A stretch of 64,000 nt of DNA from NCBI RefSeq assembly GCF_024752305.1, contig NZ_JANTHX010000004.1, positions 1 through 64,000 of the forward strand. The letters are read 5' to 3'. Positions within the stretch are counted from its first letter, which is position 1. Each line of letters begins with the position of its first letter. Below are positions 18,020 to 26,445 of this stretch, piece after piece. The notes under the pieces are model-generated. The model saw only the letters and a list, made by a program, of their open reading frames with translations, was not told the origin of the DNA and did not search any database. The stretch is from Protaetiibacter mangrovi. GTDB taxonomy: Bacteria > Actinomycetota > Actinomycetes > Actinomycetales > Microbacteriaceae. A program made the position numbers and the translations under genes.

Positions 18020-18073
18020 TCTGGACGCAGCCCCACCAGACCGCGTCGCGGGTCGCGGAGAACGGAGCAGTCC

Positions 18074-18421
18074 ATGAAAGGCAAGATCCTCTTCCTCGCC
18101 GGGCTCGGCGTGGGCTACGTGCTGGGAACGCGCGCAGGTCGGGAGCGCTACGAGCAGATCAAGGCGGCCGCCACCAACCTCTGGAACGCGCCGGTCGTGC
18201 AGAAGCGCGTCGACGACGTGCAGGAGTTCGTGAAGGACAAGGCGCCCGAGGTCGTCGAGTTCGTCGCGGACGGCGCGAAGAAGGTGGCCGCGCAGGTGTC
18301 GGGTCGCAGCACCGCAGCGCCGGCGAAGAAGCCCGCCGCACGATCCACCGCCGCGAAGTCGTCGACCGCGAAGAAGTCGTCGACCGCCACGAAGAAGCCG
18401 GCGACCGGATCCGCTTCCTGA
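18074..18421 (+). CDS. YtxH-like small envelope protein
   Basis: 115-residue protein. One N-terminal hydrophobic helix (ILFLAGLGVGYVLGTRAG) with the GYxLGTRAGRERYEQI signature of YtxH-like proteins, an amphipathic middle, and a Lys/Ala/Ser/Thr-rich basic tail (residues about 75-115). A TAGTCT box (18016-18021) overlaps the hemY stop and may drive this gene; GGAG lies 6-8 nt before the ATG. First of three membrane-associated genes lodged between hemY and hemQ. Function unknown. Confidence 0.8.
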   Translation: MKGKILFLAGLGVGYVLGTRAGRERYEQIKAAATNLWNAPVVQKRVDDVQEFVKDKAPEVVEFVADGAKKVAAQVSGRSTAAPAKKPAARSTAAKSSTAKKSSTATKKPATGSAS

Positions 18422-18431
18422 GGGGCCAGAG

Positions 18432-18857
18432 ATGACCGACCCCACCGCCGCACCGCCTCCACGCAAGCGGTCGCTCGTCGAGCTGCTCACGAGCCTGCCC
18501 GAGCAGGTGCAGGAGCTCGTGCAGCGCGAGATCGAGCTCGTCAAGACCGAGCTCATCGAGAAGCTCAAGGCGCTCGGAGTCGGCGCGGGCCTGCTGCTCG
18601 GCGCCGTCGTCACGCTGCTGTTCTTCATCGGCGTGCTGCTGACGCTCGCGATCATCGGCCTCAGCTACGTCATGCCCGACTGGGCCGCGGCGCTCGTCGT
18701 CGCGGGTGTGCTGCTGATCATCGCGGTGATCCTCGGCCTCGTCGGCTACCGCATCATGATGCGCGGGATCCCGCCCGTGCCCACCGAGGCCATCGAATCC
18801 ATCCAGAAGGACGTCCTCGCGATCAAGGGCGAGGGGAGACGAGGAACCGATGAATGA
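18432..18857 (+). CDS. Phage-holin-like family membrane protein (PF07332 type)
   Basis: 141-residue protein: a cytosolic amphipathic helix rich in Glu (LPEQVQELVQREIELVKTEL), then two transmembrane helices (about residues 50-75 and 85-110). This matches the actinobacterial 'phage holin family' widespread in non-phage contexts; nothing else phage-like is nearby. Overlaps the next gene by 8 nt. Likely part of an envelope-associated trio with its neighbours. Confidence 0.8.
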   Translation: MTDPTAAPPPRKRSLVELLTSLPEQVQELVQREIELVKTELIEKLKALGVGAGLLLGAVVTLLFFIGVLLTLAIIGLSYVMPDWAAALVVAGVLLIIAVILGLVGYRIMMRGIPPVPTEAIESIQKDVLAIKGEGRRGTDE

Positions 18858-19083
18858 CGCCACCGCGCAGGCGAAGGCCGCTGCTCAGACGGCCCGCCGC
18901 CAGCTGGGCGACACGCTCGACCAGATCGAGGACAAGTTCAACGTGCCCAAGCGCACGGGCGAGCTGGTCGACAAGGCGAAGACCGCGTACGAGAAGAACC
19001 CCGTGCCCTGGATCATCGGGGCGGCGGCCGTCGGCGTCATCGCCGTCGGCCTGGTCGCCTGGGCGATCTTCAGCGACGACTGA
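18850..19083 (+). CDS. DUF3618-like single-helix membrane protein
   Basis: 77 residues: an N-terminal helical region (TARRQLGDTLDQIEDKFNVP), then one transmembrane helix near the C-terminus (PWIIGAAAVGVIAVGLVAWA). Fits DUF3618, often found beside the holin-like and YtxH-like genes in actinobacteria. Its start lies 8 nt inside the preceding gene, so translation is coupled. Function unknown. Confidence 0.78.
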   Translation: MNDATAQAKAAAQTARRQLGDTLDQIEDKFNVPKRTGELVDKAKTAYEKNPVPWIIGAAAVGVIAVGLVAWAIFSDD

Positions 19084-19130
19084 ATCTCGCTCGATTCGCG
19101 GCTCCCGACGGTTGGGGGGAGGATAGGCGG

Positions 19131-19826
19131 GTGACGTCTGCGACCCCCGTCCCGTCCGACAGCAGCACCGACAACCCGTCCGGCTTCGCCCTGTGGGCGG
19201 TGTGGCGTCGCGATCCGGCGACCCGCGGCCCCGTCGACACCGCGGGCCTCGCGGATGCCGTCGCCTCCGTCGAGGCGGCAGGCGTCGTGGTGCGCGGGCT
19301 CTACGACGTGTCGGGGCTGCGCGCCGACGCCGACCTGATGGTCTGGCTCACCGGGGACACCGCGGAGGGCCTGCAGGGCGCGCTGCGGACGCTGCGGCGC
19401 GTGCCCGCGCTCGCGTCGCTGCTGCCGACCTGGAACGTGCTGGGCGTCCACCGCGAGGCCGAGTTCAGCCGCGCCCACGCGCCGAGCTTCCTGCGGGGCC
19501 TTCCCCCGAAGGGCTGGGTCACCGTCTACCCCTTCGTGCGCAGCTACGACTGGTACCTGCTGCCCGAGGAGGAGCGGCGCGCGATGCTCGCCGACCACGG
19601 GCGCAAGGGCTCGGAGTACCCGAGCGTGCAGGCCAACACGGTCGCGGCCTTCGCGCTCGGAGACTACGAGTGGATCCTCGCGCTCGAGGCCGACGAGGTG
19701 ACCGAGCTCGTCGACCTCATGCGGCACCTGCGCAAGACCGAGGCGCGGATGCACATCCGCGAGGAGGTGCCCTTCTTCACGGGCCGCCGGATCACCGTCG
19801 ACGAGGTCGCGGAGGTGCTGGCATGA
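19131..19826 (+). CDS. hemQ: Coproheme decarboxylase HemQ (ChdC)
   Basis: Last enzyme of the coproporphyrin-dependent pathway: peroxide-driven decarboxylation of coprohaem to haem b. 231 residues with the chlorite-dismutase-like fold. Actinobacterial HemQ motifs are visible: YPFVRSYDWYLLPEEERR (contains the expected catalytic tyrosine), MLADHGRKG (probable proximal histidine region) and FALGDYEWILALE. Residue roles are inferred from the family. GTG start at 19131 after a GGGGGGAGGA stretch. Overlaps hemH by 4 nt. Confidence 0.95.
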   Translation: MTSATPVPSDSSTDNPSGFALWAVWRRDPATRGPVDTAGLADAVASVEAAGVVVRGLYDVSGLRADADLMVWLTGDTAEGLQGALRTLRRVPALASLLPTWNVLGVHREAEFSRAHAPSFLRGLPPKGWVTVYPFVRSYDWYLLPEEERRAMLADHGRKGSEYPSVQANTVAAFALGDYEWILALEADEVTELVDLMRHLRKTEARMHIREEVPFFTGRRITVDEVAEVLA

Positions 19827-20998
19827 CGATCACCAACGGCCAGGCGGCCGCGCTCGTGCCCGCCGCCACCCCGGCCGCCGCTGCCGGCCCCGAGCACGTC
19901 GAGCAGCCCGTCGCCTACGACGCGATCATCCTCGCGGGGTTCGGGGGCCCCGAGGGGCAGGACGACGTCATCCCGTTCCTGCGCAACGTGACGCGCGGGC
20001 GCGGCATCCCGGACGAGCGGCTCGAGGAGGTCGCGCACCACTACCGACACTTCGGCGGGGTGAGCCCGATCAATCAGCAGAACCGGGAGCTGAAGGCGGC
20101 CCTCGAGGCCGAACTCGCCGCCCGCGGCATCGAGCTGCCGGTCGTCTGGGGCAACCGCAACTGGTCGCCCTACCTCGCCGAGGCCGTGCGCGAGGCCCAC
20201 GACCGCGGCTTCCGCACCCTCATCGGGCTCGCCACGAGCGCCTATTCGAGCTTCTCCAGCTGCCGGCAGTACCGCGAGGACTTCGCGCTGGCGCTCGACG
20301 AGACGGGCCTCGGCGACGAGCTCCGGATCGACAAGGTGCGCCAGTTCTTCGACCACCCGGGCTTCGTGACCCCGTTCGTGGAGGGCGTGCGCGATGCGCT
20401 CGCCGAACTCGTGGAGCGCGGCTTCGCCGACGACGAGATCCGCGTGCTGTTCGCGACCCACTCCATCCCGACCGACGACGCCCTGCGCTCCGGCAACCGG
20501 GCCGTCGACTACGGCGCGGGCGGCGCCTACGCCGCACAGCACCTCGCCGTGGGGGAGGTCGTCATGCGCGAGGTCGCCTCGCACGTGGCCTGGGAGCTCG
20601 TCTACCAGAGCCGTTCGGGCCCACCGAGCCAGCCCTGGCTCGAACCGGATGTGAACGACGTCATCGCAGGGCTCCCGGAACAGGGCGTGAAGGCCGTCGT
20701 CATCGTGCCGCTCGGGTTCGTCTCCGACCACATGGAGGTGCTCTGGGACCTCGACACCGAGGCCACCGAGACCGCCGAGGAGAACGGCATGGTGGCGATC
20801 CGCACCCCGACCCCGGGAACGCATCCGGCCTACGTCGCGGGGCTCGTCGACCTGGTGCTCGAGCGGGTGGACGGCACCCCGACGGCCGAGCGCCCCGCGC
20901 TCACCGAGCTCGGACCCTGGTACGACGTGTGCCGCCCCGGATGCTGCGAGAACGTGCGCGCCGGGTTCAAGCCCGCGATCGCGGGGATCGCACCATGA
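19823..20998 (+). CDS. hemH: Coproporphyrin ferrochelatase (HemH/CpfC)
   Basis: Inserts Fe(II) into coproporphyrin III. 391 residues. Conserved stretches FGGPEGQDDVIPFLRNV, HYRHFGGVSPIN and TSAYSSFSSCRQYRED place it in the actinobacterial ferrochelatases. Cys147 and a C-terminal cluster (Cys370, Cys374, Cys375 in CRPGCC) fit the [2Fe-2S]-binding type known from mycobacteria; cluster binding is inferred. An Ala/Pro-rich N-terminal extension of about 30 residues precedes the domain. ATGA overlaps at both ends, with hemQ and hemC. Confidence 0.95.
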   Translation: MTITNGQAAALVPAATPAAAAGPEHVEQPVAYDAIILAGFGGPEGQDDVIPFLRNVTRGRGIPDERLEEVAHHYRHFGGVSPINQQNRELKAALEAELAARGIELPVVWGNRNWSPYLAEAVREAHDRGFRTLIGLATSAYSSFSSCRQYREDFALALDETGLGDELRIDKVRQFFDHPGFVTPFVEGVRDALAELVERGFADDEIRVLFATHSIPTDDALRSGNRAVDYGAGGAYAAQHLAVGEVVMREVASHVAWELVYQSRSGPPSQPWLEPDVNDVIAGLPEQGVKAVVIVPLGFVSDHMEVLWDLDTEATETAEENGMVAIRTPTPGTHPAYVAGLVDLVLERVDGTPTAERPALTELGPWYDVCRPGCCENVRAGFKPAIAGIAP

Positions 20999-21909
20999 CG
21001 CTGCGCATCGGGACCCGGGGCAGCGCGCTGGCGCTCGCCCAGGCCGGCACGGTCGCCGCGAAGCTCGGCGCCGAACTGGTCGTGATCGAGAGCGAGGGCG
21101 ACCGTTCGGACGCACCGCTCGCCGATCTCGGCGGGGCGGGCGTGTTCGCGGCCGCGCTGCGCGAGGCGCTCCTCGCGGGCGAGGTCGACGCCGTCGTGCA
21201 CAGCTACAAGGACCTCCCGACGGCACCGCTGCCCGGGCTCGCGATCGCCGCGGTGCCCAAGCGCGCGGATGCGCGCGACGCGCTGTGCGCATCCGCCGGT
21301 CGAGATCTGGACGGCCTGCCCGCGGGCGCTCGTGTCGGCACGGGGTCGCCGCGCCGCCGGGCCCAGCTGCTGCGTCGCCGCCCCGATCTCGAGGTGGTCG
21401 ACATCCGCGGCAACGTCGACACCCGCCTCGGCCGGCTCGACGCCGCCGACCCGGAGCGCCGTCTCGACGCGGTCGTGCTGGCGGCCGCCGGGCTCGACCG
21501 GCTCGGACGCAACGAGGTCGTGACCGAGTGGCTGAGCCTCACCTCCTGGCCGACGGCACCCGCGCAGGGTGCTCTCGCCGTCGAGACGCGCGTGGGCGAC
21601 GAGCGCTCCGTCTCCAAGCTCGAGCACAGGCCGAGCCGGATGACCGCCGAGGCGGAGCGCGGCGTGCTCGCGCGACTCGAGGCGGGATGCGCGGCGCCGC
21701 TGGGCGTCTCGGCGATCTTCGAGGACGGCCTGCTGTTCCTGTCCGCCCGGGTGTACGCGCCCGACGGCTCCGAGCACCTCACGGCCTCGCATGCGCTGTA
21801 CCCGGAGGATTCGCGCGACCCCGGCGGCGAGCTCGCCGAGCGCGTCGCGGACGAGCTGCTCGCGGCGGGTGCCGCCGACCTCGCACCGCTGGGGGGTGCG
21901 CGCCCGTGA
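20995..21909 (+). CDS. hemC: Hydroxymethylbilane synthase (porphobilinogen deaminase)
   Basis: Joins four porphobilinogen units into hydroxymethylbilane. 304 residues, full length. N-terminal RIGTRGSALALAQA, substrate-binding VHSYKDLPT and RIGTGSPRR-like VGTGSPRRRAQL are present. The dipyrromethane cofactor cysteine is Cys232 in EAGCAAPLG. Starts inside the hemH stop (ATGA) and ends with GTGA shared with hemD. Confidence 0.96.
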   Translation: MTLRIGTRGSALALAQAGTVAAKLGAELVVIESEGDRSDAPLADLGGAGVFAAALREALLAGEVDAVVHSYKDLPTAPLPGLAIAAVPKRADARDALCASAGRDLDGLPAGARVGTGSPRRRAQLLRRRPDLEVVDIRGNVDTRLGRLDAADPERRLDAVVLAAAGLDRLGRNEVVTEWLSLTSWPTAPAQGALAVETRVGDERSVSKLEHRPSRMTAEAERGVLARLEAGCAAPLGVSAIFEDGLLFLSARVYAPDGSEHLTASHALYPEDSRDPGGELAERVADELLAAGAADLAPLGGARP

Positions 21910-22673
21910 GCTCCGACGCCGGCAGGAAGCCGCTCGGCGGCTGGCGCGTCCTCGTGCCGCGGGGCGGCAAATGGGGTGACTCGGTCGCCGCGACCGTGCG
22001 CAGCTACGGGGGCATCCCGGTGATCGCGCCGCTCATCAACTTCGCCTCCACCGACGACCCGGCGTCGCTCGCGAACGCCCTGCACGAGCTGCAGGACGGC
22101 CAGTTCGCCTGGCTGGTCGTCACGAGCGCGACGACCGTCGACGTGCTGAACGCCCAGCGGGTGAAGGTGCCCGAGACGACGCGCATCGCCGCGGTGGGCG
22201 AGACGACCGCCGCCGCGCTGCAGCTGGCCGGCTACCCCGTCGACTTCGTGCCCACCTCCGACAACTCGGCGCGCGGGCTCGTGAAGGAGTGGCCCCGGTC
22301 GGGCATCCGCGGCCGGGTGCTCATCCCCCAGTCGGACCTCGCCGAGCCCACCCTCGTCGCCGGGCTGCAGAAGCTCGGCTTCGCCGTCGAGTTCGTCACC
22401 GCCTACCGCACGGTGGGGGTTCCCGTCGCGGCCGAGGTCGCGCACGATGTGGCGACCGGGCGGATCTCCGCGATCCTCGTGACGTCCGGATCCGTCGCCC
22501 GGCAGGTCGCCGAGCAGCTCGCGCCTCTTCCGGACGACACGGTCGTCGCCTGCATCGGGCCGCGCACCGCGTTCGACACGCGCGCAGCCGGGCTCGCCGT
22601 GCACGTCATCGCCGAGGAGCGCAGCGCGGACTCGCTCATCGAGGCCCTCGTCGAATACGCGGAGGCGGGATGA
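21906..22673 (+). CDS. hemD: Uroporphyrinogen-III synthase
   Basis: Closes and inverts ring D of hydroxymethylbilane to give uroporphyrinogen III. 255 residues with the two-lobe HemD layout: [17 protein letters not shown] at the start, [13 protein letters not shown], the second lobe from [14 protein letters not shown], and [16 protein letters not shown] near the end. Sequence is weakly conserved in this family, but position between hemC and hemB is decisive. GTG start in GTGA overlap with hemC. Confidence 0.93.
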   Translation: MSSDAGRKPLGGWRVLVPRGGKWGDSVAATVRSYGGIPVIAPLINFASTDDPASLANALHELQDGQFAWLVVTSATTVDVLNAQRVKVPETTRIAAVGETTAAALQLAGYPVDFVPTSDNSARGLVKEWPRSGIRGRVLIPQSDLAEPTLVAGLQKLGFAVEFVTAYRTVGVPVAAEVAHDVATGRISAILVTSGSVARQVAEQLAPLPDDTVVACIGPRTAFDTRAAGLAVHVIAEERSADSLIEALVEYAEAG

Positions 22674-23653
22674 ACGGCACCCCCGTCGTGCGGCCGCGAC
22701 GCCTGCGGCAGAGCCCGGCCTGGCGCCGGCTCGCGCAGGAGACGCGGGTGGCCCCCGCCCAGCTGGTGCTGCCGATGTTCGTGGCCGAGGGCGCGGCCGA
22801 GCCGCGGCCGATCGCGTCGATGCCGGGCGTCGTCCAGCACTCGCTCGACTCGTTCCGGGCCGAACTCGACCGCGCCGTTCGAGCCGGGGTCGGCGGGGTC
22901 ATGCTGTTCGGGGTGCCCGTCGCCAAGGACGCCCAGGGATCCGGTGCGACCGACCCCGACGGCATCCTGAACGTCGCCACCCGTATCGCGGTCGAGGAGG
23001 TCGGCGACGCGCTCGTCGTGCAGACCGACCTGTGCCTCGACGAGTTCACCGACCACGGGCACTGCGGGGTGCTCGACGAGCACGGTCGCGTCGACAACGA
23101 CGCGACGCTCGTGCGCTACCGCGAGATGGCGATCGCGCAGGCGCACGCGGGATCCCAGCTCGTGGGACTGTCGGGCATGATGGACGGCCAGGTCGCGGCG
23201 GTGCGCGCCGCGCTCGACGCCGCGGGGGCGACCGAGGTGCCGATCCTCGCCTACGCGGCGAAGTACGCATCCGCCTTCTACGGCCCCTTCCGCGATGCCG
23301 TGCAGTCCTCGCTCGTCGGCGACCGGCGCACGTACCAGCTCGACCCGGCGAACCGGCGCGAGGGGGCGCACGAGGTGGCGCTCGACGTGACCGAGGGCGC
23401 CGACATCGTCATGGTGAAGCCCGCGATGAGCTACCTCGACGTGCTCGCCGACACCGCGGCCTCGTCGCCGGTGCCGGTCTGGGCGTACCAGGTCTCGGGC
23501 GAGTACGCCATGATCGAGGCGGCCGCGCAGAACGGCTGGATCGACCGCGACCGCGCCGTCGACGAGGCGCTGGTGTCGATCGTCCGCGCCGGTGCGGATG
23601 CGGTGCTCAGCTACTCCGCGGTCGAGGCCGCCGAACGCTGGGCACGCGGATGA
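22670..23653 (+). CDS. hemB: Delta-aminolevulinic acid dehydratase (porphobilinogen synthase)
   Basis: Condenses two 5-aminolevulinate molecules to porphobilinogen. 327 residues. Schiff-base lysines are Lys198 ([17 protein letters not shown]) and Lys250 ([10 protein letters not shown]). The metal-site stretch [14 protein letters not shown] keeps two cysteines, as in metal-binding forms. ATGA overlaps with hemD upstream and hemL downstream. Confidence 0.97.
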   Translation: MNGTPVVRPRRLRQSPAWRRLAQETRVAPAQLVLPMFVAEGAAEPRPIASMPGVVQHSLDSFRAELDRAVRAGVGGVMLFGVPVAKDAQGSGATDPDGILNVATRIAVEEVGDALVVQTDLCLDEFTDHGHCGVLDEHGRVDNDATLVRYREMAIAQAHAGSQLVGLSGMMDGQVAAVRAALDAAGATEVPILAYAAKYASAFYGPFRDAVQSSLVGDRRTYQLDPANRREGAHEVALDVTEGADIVMVKPAMSYLDVLADTAASSPVPVWAYQVSGEYAMIEAAAQNGWIDRDRAVDEALVSIVRAGADAVLSYSAVEAAERWARG

Positions 23654-24963
23654 GCGACGCCAACGACGCGGCGTTCGCTCGGGCGCGTGCCGCCCTGCCG
23701 GGTGGTGTGAACTCGCCGGTGCGCGCCTACGGCTCGGTCGGCGGGACCCCGCGGTTCCTCGTCTCGGCCCGCGGCCCCTACGTGACCGACGTCGGCGGGC
23801 GGGAGTACGTCGACCTCGTCGCCTCCTGGGGTCCGGCGCTCCTCGGCCACGCGCATCCGGAGGTCGTCGCCGCGGTGCAGGCGGCGGCGGCGCACGGTCT
23901 CTCGTTCGGCGCCTCCACCCCGGCCGAGACCGAGCTGGCCGAGCTCGTGAGCGCACGCCTCGGCGACGCGAGCGGCATCGAGAAGCTGCGGCTCGTGTCG
24001 ACCGGCACCGAGGCCACCATGACCGCGATCCGGCTGGCGCGCGGCGCGACCGGGCGCGACCTCGTCGTCAAGTTCGCCGGTCACTACCACGGGCACTCCG
24101 ACGGCCTGCTCGCCGAGGCCGGCTCGGGCGTGGCGACCCAGGGCCTGCCCGGCTCGGCCGGCGTCCCCGCGCCGATCGCCGCGCAGACCCTCGTGCTCCC
24201 CTACAACGACCTCGACGCCGTGCGGGCGGCCTTCGCGGCACATCCCGGTCGCATCGCCGCCGTCATCACCGAGGCGGCGGGGGCGAACGCGGGCGTGCTC
24301 GCGCCGGAGCCGGGCTTCAACCGGTCGCTCCGCGAGCTCGCGCGGGCCGAGGGCGCGCTGCTGATCCTCGACGAGGTGCTCACCGGCTTCCGCGTGGGGC
24401 CGGCCGGATGGTGGGGCCTCGAGGGCGCGGACGAGGGCTGGGCCCCCGACCTGTTCACCTTCGGCAAGGTCGTCGGAGGCGGGATGCCGCTCGCGGCGCT
24501 CGGCGGCTCGGCCGTCCTGATGGACCACCTCGCCCCCCTGGGCCCCGTCTATCAGGCGGGCACCCTGTCCGGGAACCCGCTGGCCGTCGCGGCCGGACTC
24601 GCCACCCTGCGCCTCGCGGATGCCGACGCCTACGCGCGGATCGACGCGGCATCCGCGCTCGTCGGGGGGTGGGTGTCCGAGGCGCTCACGGCGGAGGGGG
24701 TCGCCCACGTGATCCCGCGCGCCAGCAGCCTGTTCTCGATCGCCTTCCGCGAGGGCGCGGTACGCGAATACGCGGATGCGAAGGCACAGGAGGCGTGGCG
24801 CTATCCGCCGTTCTTCCACGCCCTGCTCGACGCCGGGGTCTCGGCTCCGCCGAGCGTCTTCGAGGCCTGGTTCCTGACGGCCGCGCACGACGACGCGGCG
24901 CTCGATCGCATCCGCGCCGCGCTGCCGACCGCGGCCCGCGCCGCCGCCGCGGCCACCCCCTGA
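23650..24963 (+). CDS. hemL: Glutamate-1-semialdehyde 2,1-aminomutase
   Basis: PLP enzyme that makes 5-aminolevulinate from HemA's product. 437 residues. The PLP lysine is Lys273 in [24 protein letters not shown] at the N-terminus and [13 protein letters not shown] are class signatures. Last gene of the run; its stop faces the convergent DUF1304 gene, with palindromic DNA between. With hemA it completes the C5 route to aminolevulinate. Confidence 0.97.
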   Translation: MSDANDAAFARARAALPGGVNSPVRAYGSVGGTPRFLVSARGPYVTDVGGREYVDLVASWGPALLGHAHPEVVAAVQAAAAHGLSFGASTPAETELAELVSARLGDASGIEKLRLVSTGTEATMTAIRLARGATGRDLVVKFAGHYHGHSDGLLAEAGSGVATQGLPGSAGVPAPIAAQTLVLPYNDLDAVRAAFAAHPGRIAAVITEAAGANAGVLAPEPGFNRSLRELARAEGALLILDEVLTGFRVGPAGWWGLEGADEGWAPDLFTFGKVVGGGMPLAALGGSAVLMDHLAPLGPVYQAGTLSGNPLAVAAGLATLRLADADAYARIDAASALVGGWVSEALTAEGVAHVIPRASSLFSIAFREGAVREYADAKAQEAWRYPPFFHALLDAGVSAPPSVFEAWFLTAAHDDAALDRIRAALPTAARAAAAATP

Positions 24964-24967
24964 TCCC

Positions 24968-25033
24968 GAGCGCTACCCGCTCCGGCGACCGCTACCCATA
25001 GACGGAGAGCGCTCGCCGATATCGGTAGCGCTC
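24968..25033. repeat. Palindromic intergenic element between hemL and the DUF1304 gene
   Basis: GAGCGCTACC (24968-24977) and its exact complement GGTAGCGCTC (25024-25033) frame 46 nt that contain another CGCTACC copy (24990-24996) and GAGAGCGCTC. Acts plausibly as a bidirectional terminator; could be a small extragenic palindrome. Confidence 0.55.
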
Positions 25034-25045
25034 GCGGATGGGTGG

Positions 25046-25450
25046 CTAGGCGAGCTGCGTCAGCGCCGCACCGAGCAGCACCACGGCGACGAGCGGGGCC
25101 GCGCCCTGCACGAGCGCGGCGCGCAGCATCCGATGGTTGGAGCTGATGAGCACGAGGGCGGCGAGCACCATGCTGAGGCAGGCGAACAGCACGAGCACGA
25201 TGCCGGCGAGCGCGAGCCCCGACCACAGCAGCACGAGACCCGCCGCGACGCCGAGCGCCAGGAACAGGTTGTAGTAGCCCTGGTTGTAGGCCATCGGGCG
25301 CAGGGCCTCGGCCTCCTCGGCGCTGCGCACCCCGAAGGTGCGCCGCGTCGACTCGCGCGTCCAGAGCACGCTCTCGAGCACCCAGATGTAGACGTGGATC
25401 GCGGCGGCGATCCCGGCGAAGATCGAACCTGCGATGGCGACGACGTCCAT
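25046..25450 (-). CDS. DUF1304 family membrane protein
   Basis: 134 residues with four hydrophobic helices. Signature features are HVYIWVLESVLW in helix 1, the TRRTFGVR loop and MAYNQGYYNLFLALG. Family function is unknown. It lies 5 nt after the YhdH-type oxidoreductase stop and probably belongs to the pfkA run. Confidence 0.85.
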   Translation of the reverse strand: MDVVAIAGSIFAGIAAAIHVYIWVLESVLWTRESTRRTFGVRSAEEAEALRPMAYNQGYYNLFLALGVAAGLVLLWSGLALAGIVLVLFACLSMVLAALVLISSNHRMLRAALVQGAAPLVAVVLLGAALTQLA

Positions 25451-25455
25451 GGCCG

Positions 25456-26433
25456 TCAGTCTGCCACGCGCACCGCGATGCGCCCCCGCGTGTCACCGGC
25501 CAGGATGCGGCCGGCGTGGTCGGGCACCTCGTCGAGCGCGATCTCGGTGGTGAGGCTGTCGAGCAGCGCGAGATCGAGGTCGCGGGCGAGACGCGCCCAC
25601 ACGCGGTCGCGGTCGACGAGCGGCGCCTCGACGGAGTTGATGCCGAGCAGCGAGACCCCGCGCAGGATGAACGGCATGACGGTGGTCGGCAGCTCGGGGC
25701 TCTCCACGAGGCCGCAGGATGCGACCGCGCCGCCGTAGCGGGCCTGGGCGAGCAGCGTGGCGAGGGTCGTGCCGCCGACCACGTCGACGGCTCCGGCCCA
25801 GCGGCTCGCCTGCAACGGCTTGCCGGCCTGCTGCAGCTCGGCCCGGTCGAGCAGCTCGGAGGCGCCGAGCCGCTCGAGGTAGCCGCGATCCCCGGGGTGG
25901 CCGGTCGCCGCCACCACCCGGCGCCCGGCTGCGTGCAGCAGCATCACCGCGATGGATCCGACACCGCCGGTCGCCCCGGTGACGGCGACGTCCCCGTCGG
26001 GGATGTCGGCGTGCTCGAGCGCCAGCACGGCCTGCGCCGCCGTGAAGCCCGCCGTGCCGATGGCGGCCGCGCGCCGCATGCCGAGGGCGGGCGGCACGCG
26101 CACGAGCGAGTCCGAGGGCACGCGGGCGCGCGTGGAGTAACCACCATTGCGGGTTTCGCCGAGGCCGGCGCCCGTCAGCACCACCTCGTCGCCCGCCGAC
26201 CAGCGCGCGTCGCTCGACGACACGACCGTGCCGACGACGTCGATGCCGGGGATGAGCGGCGAGATGCGGGCGACCCCCCGGTCACCGCGCAGAGCGAGGC
26301 CGTCCTTGAAGTTGAGGCTCGAGTACGCCACGTCGAGCAGCACCTCGCCGTCGCCGAGGTCGCTCTCGTCGACCTCCGCGAAGGCGACCGCGACGCCCTC
26401 GTCCGACCGGGTCACCTGCAGCGCGCGCACCAT
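25456..26433 (-). CDS. YhdH/AcuI-type NAD(P)-dependent oxidoreductase
   Basis: Cytosolic medium-chain reductase of 325 residues, acrylyl-CoA/quinone reductase-like. LNFKDGLALRGDRGVAR and PLIPGIDVVGTV are near-diagnostic of the YhdH/AcuI group; cofactor fold VTGATGGVGSIAV. No structural zinc cysteines are seen, as expected. The ATG follows a TAGGCT box by 6 nt that overlaps the stop of the upstream serine hydrolase, so it may have its own promoter inside the run. Confidence 0.9.
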   Translation of the reverse strand: MVRALQVTRSDEGVAVAFAEVDESDLGDGEVLLDVAYSSLNFKDGLALRGDRGVARISPLIPGIDVVGTVVSSSDARWSAGDEVVLTGAGLGETRNGGYSTRARVPSDSLVRVPPALGMRRAAAIGTAGFTAAQAVLALEHADIPDGDVAVTGATGGVGSIAVMLLHAAGRRVVAATGHPGDRGYLERLGASELLDRAELQQAGKPLQASRWAGAVDVVGGTTLATLLAQARYGGAVASCGLVESPELPTTVMPFILRGVSLLGINSVEAPLVDRDRVWARLARDLDLALLDSLTTEIALDEVPDHAGRILAGDTRGRIAVRVAD

Positions 26434-26439
26434 GCGTCG

Positions 26440-26445
26440 AGCCTA
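26440..26445 (-). promoter_or_regulatory. -10 box of the YhdH-type gene
   Basis: TAGGCT on the minus strand, 6 nt before the ATG; its TAG is also the stop codon of the upstream gene. Confidence 0.5.

Noticed and set aside
18432-18857. Prophage remnant suggested by the holin-like gene
   Set aside because: No integrase, capsid, lysin or terminase nearby; this holin family is common as a chromosomal envelope gene in actinobacteria.
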